Of a DNA stretch of 64,000 nucleotides, positions 55,901-64,000 are shown one piece after another. The notes below the pieces were generated by a model. It saw only the letters and a program-made list of their open reading frames with translations, ran no database searches and was not told the origin of the DNA. A program made the position numbers and the translations under genes. Numbering within the stretch: position 1 is the stretch's first letter; every line of letters begins with the position of its first letter. Origin of the DNA: Haliclystus octoradiatus (Eukaryota; Cnidaria; Staurozoa; Stauromedusae; Haliclystidae); contig OU744450.1 of NCBI GenBank assembly GCA_916610825.1, forward strand, positions 10,654,380-10,718,379. The letters are read 5' to 3'.

Positions 55901-58011
55901 CGGTTGTTAAATTTGTGACTATATATAGCATATAGCCTATAATAAATTAATATATAGAATGAGTCAAAAAAGAGACATCTATTGTTCTCGCTACTCCGAG
56001 TAAGTTTCACGCCATAGGGCGATCATCAGGCAAGTATAGATTTTATTATTTGCTAAAACTGCAGCGATGCACTACATGATAGAACGTTTCACATAATCCG
56101 GTTTATAATGTTAGCTATTGTTTAACTATTGTCGGCTACTTTCAAGTGTTTGAGGTAAAATTTGTTTTCGTGTCTACATTAAGCCTAGGCTATTAATGAT
56201 TTCCGATCTTTTGTTTAGCAGGTTATTTTTGTTGTAACTAAGTACATGAAACTTTGCCAATAAACAACGGTTGCATTTCTTCAAAGTATTACTGTCAGCC
56301 ATGACTGGGTCCAAGTCCCGCTTACTTTGATTTGTCGAATTTTGATGGTTGGTAAACGGGACTTGTGTCTTTTGCTAAGTGTTAGGCAGGACTCTGCCTA
56401 ACATCAGCTTGTCTGATCTCATTGTTTTCATTACCACCACGGCGATCACTCGACTCTGAGAAAGCTTGCAGCATTTTGTAGATCAACAAATTGATTGCCA
56501 GAACAGCAGAACCAGTTGGTTGAGGCAAAAAATAACAACACCATTTCCAGTTAGAACAGTTTAGAGCTTTAACTGATGATCATCCTCAAGGCCAAATTGC
56601 AGAGTTTATCATATATGCATCATTTGCAAAAACGAATTTGAAATGCAGACGACCCCCTTGACAACTTAAAAATATTTTACGTCATCTCGCATGGTTTGAT
56701 GGGTTTCCTTTGTTTTGGAAAAGGACACAAGTCTTACTTACTAACAAATCAAAATCTTCATAAAATAAGTGAGACTTGGAGCAAGTCAACTGTAAGCCCT
56801 CCTTTTACCCAACACTGACCACTTGATGTAAAACGATTTTTTCTTTTCTTTTAAACACCATATGTGCTTGGAAAGTTCGGTGCTATATTTGTATTTTTCC
56901 AATTTACATATAATTTTGTGGTAGCTATATCGCTGCCTGAAAGTTCTTTAGAATTGTTAGGCCTATGTAGGCCTGGCCTTTCGAATCATCGGGCGTGTTA
57001 ACGTTGGCAACTTAAATCCACCGTTATCACGTCCTAATGAATAACTTAAGGACTACCCCAATGTAGTATACCTACTTACCCTTTACTGAGGTTCAACTCT
57101 GTAACATGTGTGCTGTTTTTCCCAATGTTACCATCATATGTGACAAGCAATGTTCCCTTGCTCCATTTCGCAGCCCCTTCTTTACTAAAAAACCAAGATT
57201 CTATGATTGCTAGAAGATCTTTTGAAGAATTACTTTTCATATTATCCAATGTTAAAAACCATCCCGAATGCTTATTAAGCGCTGCTTGTAAAGCTTCTAA
57301 TAATATATTGCATTGTTCAGTGAACCCTAAAGTAGACAGCTTTTTCTCATCCGGCAAATCCAAATCTACTTGCTTTACCCCAGCAGAAAATGCTAACGCT
57401 TTAAGTGAAATCAAAAATGCTTCATTGTTTTCAGCGTTTAGGAATCCATTGACATTTGATTTGGGAAAGCTATATTTTGTCCAGTGCCTTTTATCTAAGT
57501 GATATTTGGCAAAATTATATGCTAGTAAACTTTTACCGTAGCCTGGAGGGCCAGTTAAATACATGATTTTTAATTTTCCACCAATTTTAGGAGATTTTCT
57601 GTGTAGATTTTCTAATTGTTTGATTGTCTCCAATCTGTCAACTATATAATGATTTGGTGTGGGTGGTTTTAATTCAACATTTATTCTAGATTTCTGATAC
57701 GTTTGAAGACCATAATAAGTTATAATACCTCCAATCACAGTAGTACCAATAACCCAGTATTTAAAATTATCACTTCTTCCAAACTGTTTAAGCTTTTCTT
57801 TTATGGAATACTTCACTTTAGGCTCTGGTTTAGATGAAAATTGGCTCCCTGAAACAGTCGCTGTACAAGTTCGAAGAGACGTTAATCTGAAACATATCCT
57901 CCTTGATAAGTTTGAACATACATGGCCAGTAGCATCAAATTGATTAATGATGCCAGCGATGTGCACAGGAGAACAACGTAAGCGATACATTTTGTTCAGA
58001 TAATTGACCAT
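52916..58011 (-). CDS. STAND-type P-loop NTPase with presequence-like N-terminus and helical repeats
   Basis: Exons 58011-57080, 55804-55062 and 54099-52916. Donors gtaagt, acceptors ttttctag and attgtag, phases 2 and 1 consistent; about 952 residues. Residues 1-60 are Arg/Ser/Cys-rich without acids, like a mitochondrial presequence, followed by a membrane segment (YWVIGTTVIGGIITYYG). Walker A is GPPGYGKS and Walker B is GWFLTLDN; the rest of exon 1 and exon 2 resemble an NB-ARC/AP-ATPase with a winged-helix region. Exon 3 is helical with TPR-like units (ALTDLGHAYLSLGMAVYG, VVRTLTTLSIAHLMLGHNEQ). Such proteins are nucleotide-switched scaffolds; partners here are unknown, and an outer-organelle membrane location is inferred. 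A perfect donor (gtaagt at about 52936) just before the stop suggests an alternative C-terminal exon. Shares a promoter region with CCT6. Confidence 0.75.
54461..54727 (-). repeat. SINE family A, full copy with tRNA-like head
   Basis: On the minus strand a tRNA-like head (54724-54652: gcatcgtagctcagtggtag as A box region, ggctcgattcc as B box, ends that pair in six of seven positions) is followed by a body shared with 50524-50625. The anticodon arm is irregular, so it is a SINE head and not a working tRNA. It lies in intron 2 of the NTPase gene. Confidence 0.7.
55805..57079 (-). other. intron 1 of the NTPase gene
   Basis: Bounded by consensus gtaagt and ttttctag. It holds one TIR element at 56284-56790; the rest is unstructured. 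Confidence 0.7.
56284..56790. mobile_element. non-autonomous DNA transposon with long TIRs
   Basis: 56284-56358 (gactgggtccaagtcccgct and on to gggacttgtgtc) and the inverse of 56722-56790 (gacttgctccaagtctcact and on to agacttgtgtcc) align over about 70 bp at roughly three-quarters identity. The 360 bp between them have no coding capacity. Target duplication not identified. Confidence 0.65.
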
Positions 58012-58660
58012 AAAATGTATAGTTAAGGAAAATTAATAAATAACTATTAAATTAAGCCTTGAAGAACGATGAAATTTCATCTTGAATTAAATCGAAGTTG
58101 ATATTTGTTGAATTATTTTCTCATTTGCTGCCTTGTCCGTTTGTTTGTGTGCAGTCCAGCCATCCCATGTGTGAAATCATAAGGCAGAGTACACTTGCTC
58201 CTCCATTACGGTCACGGTTTTTGGATAATCCATGGGCCAATCAGACCCATTATAGAAACTCAAATATATCACTTCATCAAAGCTAGCAGCAGATTTGAAA
58301 AAGATTTTATGAAGATTGTATGAAATTATTGCAAAAAGAAGGTAATTAAACTTTGGTATCATATGTTCTGCTTCTATATCGTCAATGTAAAAGCTTTTGT
58401 TAGTCGTCAACTGAACCCATGGGCTAGCTTAACATGCCTAGCCAAACAATGGTACGAGGCTCCAGATTTAGCGCGCGCTGTTGCTTTTGCCTCAGTCAAT
58501 CTGCCGCACTCCTCGATATCGCGTATCCATGTGCACTCTCCCATTATCTTTCTGGAAGATTCTTGTAGTTTATCGCCCAATAGTTTGAAATATTTGATTT
58601 ACTACAAGGACTACAACACAGTGGTCAAATTTTCAAACAAGGAGAGATAAATATAACATT
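58012..58660. promoter_or_regulatory. shared upstream region between the NTPase gene and CCT6
   Basis: The start codons of the two divergent genes are 649 bp apart with no other gene between them, so this interval must hold both promoters. It is less AT-rich than its surroundings around 58400-58530. No TATA box or named site can be assigned by eye. Confidence 0.55.
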
Positions 58661-61600
58661 ATGTCAGCCGTATCAGTGCTAAATCCAAAAGCTGAAGTTG
58701 CGAGAGCAGCCCAAGCATTACAACTAAATACCAATGCAGCCAAAGGATTGCAAGAAGTTCTGAAGACAAATCTTGGACCTAAGGGAACATTCAAGATGTA
58801 AGAAATTACCCCTGGACTATTTGCGATGATATCAAAACTATATATTGTTTTATACTATCGGAAGTGTTCCCGAATTTCAATTAAATGACTTTGGGCTTTT
58901 ATAACTGTAAGCTTACCTACCACTAATTTGGATATGCGAGATATCACCTGCACATTCATGCCTCTAGTTGCAAAGAATTCCGTTTTGCACGGGGAATGTT
59001 CTCAATTTTAATATAGTTTAGTAACAACTCCCGCAAATTGTGCGGGGAATGCTTTCCCTCCAGACTGAAAAGTATGTTGTGTTTGCCCCAGTCTGGCAAA
59101 CACAATGGCGATTATGGCAATGGCGCACCTGAGATTCAACGATATTTAGATTTTTGCGGTCAAAAGTCAACAAGTATTTGCTATTGCGAACCTTAGATCT
59201 GGGCGAAAACTTCCCTTTTCTGCAGACTGGTGTGTGCCTGAGCGAGTGCCTGATCAGGCGCGCATCAGACTTTTCTACGTAGGATTTTAACTAAATTTAA
59301 TCTCAAGTGCAAATTGCAATATTTTCAATCTGGCATTCCCCGAACAGATCACTCTTTTTTAACTTTGGGCCCCCATAGTTATATGGCCTATATGCGTTAT
59401 TGTGTGGTCGATGGTTTTTGCATCATGCAAAAATAAAAACATTGAAGAAGTTAACATCATATTTGAGCTAAAATCAGAACAAAATTCGCCATTTTTAGCA
59501 TGGTCAGTCACGTGACAAAATAGCCGAGACAGAAAATAAAAGAAAAGTTTGATTCAAATAATTAGGGGTGAGACGATTGTTCTGAAAATAATCGGTTCTG
59601 CAGATTATTGGTGCCAATTTTTACTAATAGGCAAATAATCGGCATCGACAAATCAACTGCTTTGTCAATCGTTTAGCCAATTGTTTTCAGAAAATGAAAT
59701 CCAAATTTGAATTTCTTTATTCGAAAATTCATTAATTAAATGTTTTGATATCTTAATTCCAAATTTGACAGCGCTCAGTACAGTCTCTCTGTTTTGTTTA
59801 CATCAGATTATAATTGAAAACGTAATTCAAAAGGCTCAAATCATTCGTCATACCACTTGACACCTTCTGTTGTTATAAAGTGGAAAAGGTCAATACATTT
59901 AGCATTATTGAATAAAACACGCAAGCATGGTTGAATGAATAATTTTACCTAAGAAAGAAAAAGCGTCTGTAGGGTGTTAATTTGCAGAGAACAGTTTTGA
60001 AAATATTTAAGTAGTTTAATTTTCAAATAATGTTTACGCCACACCAAAATGGGCCAAAAATTAGTTGAAAACTATAGAAAAATCTCAGGATTTGACAGTC
60101 TGTACGCCAAAGTTTAGGAAAATTAGCTATATTTTACGCCGGATTTATGGTCACTCTTCAAGGCTGGAAAGATGTACCTATTATTTACGGGGAAAAGTTG
60201 CTTCGTTGCTCGCTTCGTTATGTGGACAGGCAAACTCTTGCTATCCTCAATTGAAAAATTTAATCGGTCAAACGAACAAACGATCGATCAAAGTTGGATG
60301 GTTGATAATGGGTCCTAATTGCTGCTCGACTATTTGAACGGACTGGAAAATATTTTAACAGTTCAAAAACTTTTTCAAAGTTGGACAGATGCTGAGGAAT
60401 TTTGATGAGATTTTTATATGGATATGTCTGAAACACTTGACGCAAGCGTATACGAAGGTGCAATAGTCAGAATACTTTCCGGTTTTAAAATTAACCGATT
60501 GTTCTGAATCGGAAAATCCAAGAATTTATAAGCAATAAGGATTTCAGAAACTTAGTTCAAAATCTAAATAAAAAACTATAGGGGAGACCGGGGTCACTTC
60601 GGACGCGGGTGACTTCGGACAGAACGGTTTTAGTTTAAATAAAAATACAACCTCTCAGTATGTTAAATACAAAGGTAAAACATACCTATTGCCAAAATTT
60701 TAGATAATTTCATCAAGTAATAAAAAAGTTATTATGGTTTGAAACTTTGTCCCGCTTTTGTGTATTATTTGTTCTCGAAGAAAAAGTTCGACGAAGAAAA
60801 TCCACGCAACCAACATGTTGATATTTGGTACCATTTTGAAGCCAGTGACGTTGAGTGCCTCATACTGAAGTTTCATGCATGTGCGCTTCAAAAATTCAAC
60901 TGCAGAAATGATATTCTTCAATGTTTATAAACGGGGTGACTACGGTCAGAGCGTCAAAACATAGCAAAGCGATGAAGAAGTAAAATATCAAGCTGTGAAA
61001 CAATGATAAATCCGAAATTAAGTGGGTGTCATGTTTCTCATTCCATTCAAGTTTGACACGCTCCAGCTGTGATGTTGTGTAAACATTTCAGAGCACCCGT
61101 GATCCATCGGCTTGGAATATATGGAAATTATATGGTCTAGTTAAATAGAATATCAAATGGAGGATGAAAAATCAAATATGAAGTGCATTTAATCACATAT
61201 ATGTTTCAATTTATATGTGTCGAAGAGTTTGGTTTACTCTTGTTGATTTACGAGCATGTTTTGTTTTTGTTTGGGGCCGCTGAGTTATCACCTGAATCTA
61301 CGGCTTTCGATGACTATTTCGACGCGCTAAAGAAATTATAAATATTAGTATGGTTTGTAATTTATGAATAATTTCATCGATTTCTTTGAGTAGATGAATG
61401 GTAAAGCTTTCGATTGATGTCAATAAACATTTGTTTTGTGCATTGTTGAGAGTTTAAATTCACTGTCCAGAGTCACCCCAGTCTGGCCGAAGTCACCCCG
61501 CTCAACTAGGGGTGAAAGAATGATTAAATACTCGGCACTCCAATATATTTCATTTTCCAACAATTTACCCTTTTAAACATAGCACAATAGCTATTAAATG

Positions 61601-62820
61601 ATAAACGATTTATTTGTTTCGAGCGAAAAATAAAATAATTAAAAGTAAGAAACCAAAAAGCGTCCGATGTGTACCCAGTCTCCCCTATATATTGACTTGA
61701 ACTCTTGTTTTAATTTATTTGTCGACTTCAGCTTTTCATATTTGATAACATGTAGGGTGTGAATAGTTTCTAATAGGCTATTGCATTCAGGTCTAATTTA
61801 CGCAATTTAAAAAAAAGTTGTATGCAGTTTGCTATATAATTGGATTGTCGTTTGCCTATGCATCCAACAACGTTCGGCTTTTGCATGCGACAAAGTCGAA
61901 CCAACAAAATTGGATCGTTTGCTCGGGCCTTTACACTGCCGTAACAATGAAACAATCTGAAAACGTCATCCTATACTGCGGCATGTAGAGAAATGTCTCA
62001 AAACCTATTTCAAATTATTATACCTCAAAGGATACTTCGTTGATTTGAATAAAAGAAGTGATCTAGACCCCTCAGAATCTCATGTGTTATAATATTAATT
62101 TAAATATATATGTGATTGAAGAAATATTTCCCTATATTTGATATGTCAGAAGGAATATTTTTTTCATTTTTCTCTTCAAATTAGAGTAATGACAACATTA
62201 TAAGAAATATTTCAGGTGCAATGTTTCCCAAAAGTTTTTGAATAACAAATTTTGTTTCTGAAGGTGGAAACATTTGTTGGGCCCTGATCTTTACCGCCAG
62301 AACAAAAGTCATATATTTGCAATGCAGAAGTTTGCCGAAGAGCCAAAAGACCCATAGAAGATCTAAAAAATAATACCGAAAATTTCTAGATGAGTGGTTT
62401 TTTTCGCTGAGAGCAATGATTTCAAACGCTCTTTGTTGATCTCAGCCGCGACACTGCAGATCAATGTCAACAGATTTCATGGCAGATAGGTCTTGATTGT
62501 CAATGCGCAACGATGCGCCGCAGCTAATCACAATGCAATTCCCTCTGGACCATTCCATCCGCCATCCACAGATGGTACTCATTTGATGTTTCAGATAAAG
62601 TCAAGGCTGAGTTGACCTTAGGGGGATTTGAACCACAGTCGATCAGATATGATCCCACCTTAAGTTCGGTTGCTCTGCCATCTGAACTAATCCTCCTTTA
62701 GATCATAGAGCGGTTTTAACATAGTTAATTTGCTTGATTTGTTTTTTTTATTTTAGGCTTGTTTCTGGTGCTGGGGAAATCAAACTTACCAAAGATGGAA
62801 ATGTGCTGTTACATGAAATG
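58661..62820 (+). CDS. CCT6: T-complex chaperonin subunit zeta, first two exons
   Basis: Exon 1 58661-58797 and exon 2 62757-62820, joined across a phase 2 intron in a Met codon (donor gtaaga, acceptor attttag). Exon 1 reads [20 protein letters not shown] and continues to LGPKGTFK; exon 2 reads [20 protein letters not shown]. This is the conserved N-terminus of CCT6: the equatorial-domain nucleotide-binding segment with GPKG and the KDGN loop. The subunit is one of eight in the cytosolic ring chaperonin that folds actin, tubulin and other proteins with ATP. Only about 66 of some 530 residues are present; exon 2 ends at a gtgaga donor and the remaining exons lie beyond the window. Intron 1 is 3.96 kb and carries a TIR transposon and a SINE. 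Confidence 0.95.
58798..60580 (+). other. CCT6 intron 1, first part
   Basis: No coding frame of note. A stretch from 59560 (ggggtgagacgattgttctg) recurs in part at 60498 (accgattgttctgaatcgg) and may be an old transposon, but I could not define its ends. Confidence 0.4.
60581..61687. mobile_element. 1.1-kb non-autonomous TIR transposon in CCT6 intron 1
   Basis: Left end ggggagaccggggtcacttc and right end (inverse) ggggagactgggtacacatc are matching terminal inverted repeats of about 30 bp, flanked by TATA/TA. Sub-terminal copies of the ggtgac-cggac motif lie at 60605-60625, 60934-60945 and (inverted) 61470-61500. No transposase frame. TA flanks suggest a TA-targeting superfamily. Confidence 0.75.
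62440..62697 (-). repeat. SINE family B with tRNA-like head
   Basis: Minus strand from 62697: ggaggattagttcagatggc (A box region), then ggttcaaatcc (B box), followed by a body shared with 44290-44470 and ending in an A-rich run near 62400. The acceptor ends do not pair, so it is not a functional tRNA. Located in intron 1 of CCT6. Confidence 0.65.
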
Positions 62821-62964
62821 GTGAGACCCTTCATTTGGGGTTAAGTAGAAGTTGTCTTGTGCAGTAGAGTGGCTCAAAAAAGACGAAGTTTTGAAAATTG
62901 AAAATTTTCATATCTCATATAGTGCCAAATGGTCTTAAAACATTTCCATCTTAGTGTGCAGGCC

Positions 62965-63110
62965 AGCCTGCGTAAGTTATCAAAAAAGTAACTAGTTAAA
63001 AAGTAACTAGTTACAGTTACAAATTACTCGTGAAAAAAGTAACAAGTTTCCCATAAAGTAGGCTAGGCTAACTATGTAGTTACTTTCAAAGTTACTCAAA
63101 ATTTGCAATC
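62965..63110. repeat. hAT-like terminal remnant
   Basis: Contains the words aaagtaactagtta repeated twice, cagttacaaattactcg and, at the right, gtagttactttcaaagttac. Repeats of AGTAACTAGTTAC are typical of hAT-type transposon ends. Confidence 0.45.
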
Positions 63111-63839
63111 ATTTCGTATTTGAGAAAAAAGTTGTCTACAGTTGACGGGAGTACTACTTTTTATAATCAATTTTTGTCTGGAATCCTTTTAAATTTTGTT
63201 TCAGAAAAATGTAATGGTTGTTGTAAATATAATTCACAGTCATAGGTCAACAGAAACAAAATGAATTGAAACTAAGTAATTGTAAATCATAATCATAAAT
63301 TTGGTAAACACCAGAGTCAGAGATGCAGTGAAGGCTGTAAAGTAAAGAGTAATAATCCCTTTTGAAAACTGTCCAAAACCGTTAATATCACAACCTGCTT
63401 AGTATCTCGATCTTTGGCTGCATCCGGACAGTGATATTAACGAGGTTAGACTGTATTACCAAACCAAATATTCAGGCAATATCAACTGTGGAGGAAGTAT
63501 TTTGAGTCTGATACAAAGATAGCTGGATCTACATTTGAGGCTTATAACACCTCTATGAAAAATGTCTTTACTGTTTTTGAATCCTATAGTATCAAAGTTT
63601 TGATTCATCTTTTTATCTTAACACTGATGAATGAAAGTTTAATGCAAAATATCAGTTATCACATCATCCTTTCTTGAAGTAATTTTGCTATTATGAAAGT
63701 AATTTAATTTGGAAAATGGCTATTTTCCTCTACTGGTTTATTCTACTCTGGATAAATCTGGCACTGTAACAAGACATATGTATGGTGGCCCATCGTTCTC
63801 ATAGCATATTTCAACAAAAAACGATAGAAACAGAATTAA
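63111..63839 (+). other. CCT6 intron 2, nothing recognised
   Basis: The intron starts at 62821 and runs past the window end. No exon with CCT6 similarity (expected to begin with a QIQHPTA-like block) is present before 64000. Confidence 0.6.
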
Positions 63840-64000
63840 AATACAAAAAATTGTGGATTAAAAATGAAAATACAATAAAATAATGAAAAAAAAAAAATAA
63901 TAAAAAAAAAATAAATAAAAATAAAAAAAATAAAAATAAAAAATAAAAGAATATAAAATAAAAAAAAATAAAAAAAAAAAAATAAATAATAAAAAAAAAA
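63840..64000. repeat. A-rich low-complexity tract
   Basis: From about 63880 to the window end the plus strand is almost only A with scattered T (aaat, aat and longer A runs). Confidence 0.9.

Noticed and set aside
62617-62697. A tRNA gene on the minus strand.
   Set aside because: The acceptor ends do not pair and the body is shared with 44.3 kb; it is a SINE head.
1-64000. CRISPR arrays, operons or other prokaryotic features.
   Set aside because: None seen; split genes, SINEs and animal transposons show the window is eukaryotic. The regular (CAAT)n arrays are microsatellites without spacers.

Overview
The window is a piece of an AT-rich animal nuclear genome: split genes with GT-AG introns, many decayed transposons of animal type (non-LTR, BEL/Pao, copia, Gypsy, hAT, P-like/THAP, protein-primed DNA polymerase B) and tRNA-derived SINEs. 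An invertebrate is likely. A tunicate is my best guess, because the candidate peptide precursors resemble the anionic/cationic organisation of ascidian antimicrobial peptides, but no single feature fixes the phylum.

Layout. 0.5-3.2 kb: broken non-LTR and BEL/Pao elements. 5.7-6.7 kb (-): last exon of a type II membrane glycosyltransferase-like protein. 7.0-9.5 kb: Gypsy gag and non-LTR fossils. 13.8-20 kb: an apparently intact two-exon P-element-like THAP transposase (+), faced by a convergent C2H2 zinc-finger ORF (-), with two tandem 106-bp foldback repeats upstream. 22.1-32.3 kb (-): a three-exon gene predicted to encode a ~90-residue secreted precursor (signal peptide, acidic propiece, strongly cationic Trp/Arg-rich tail). 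Its second intron has filled with hAT, non-LTR, DNA polymerase B, BEL and copia wreckage. 34.2-40.1 kb (+): a nine-exon gene of a dispersed, repeat-associated animal family with a C-terminal CXC domain, intact except for one frameshift. 43.9-49.3 kb (-): a relative of the peptide gene with a different C-terminus. Its first intron holds a nearly full-length non-LTR retrotransposon sitting in a (CAAT)n microsatellite. 52.9-58.0 kb (-): a STAND-type NTPase with an N-terminal presequence-like region, a membrane segment and a helical-repeat C-terminus. It is head-to-head with CCT6 (chaperonin zeta, +), whose first two exons lie at 58.7-62.8 kb and whose remainder is outside the window.

Only the CCT6/NTPase pair looks like ordinary host housekeeping sequence. 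The two small precursor genes are the most interesting candidates. Their exon phases agree at every junction I checked, their first exons and acidic exons are alike, and their C-terminal exons begin alike but then diverge completely, the pattern expected of a secreted-peptide family with a conserved prepro region and a variable mature part. All exon models come from splice-site, phase and protein-motif reading by eye.
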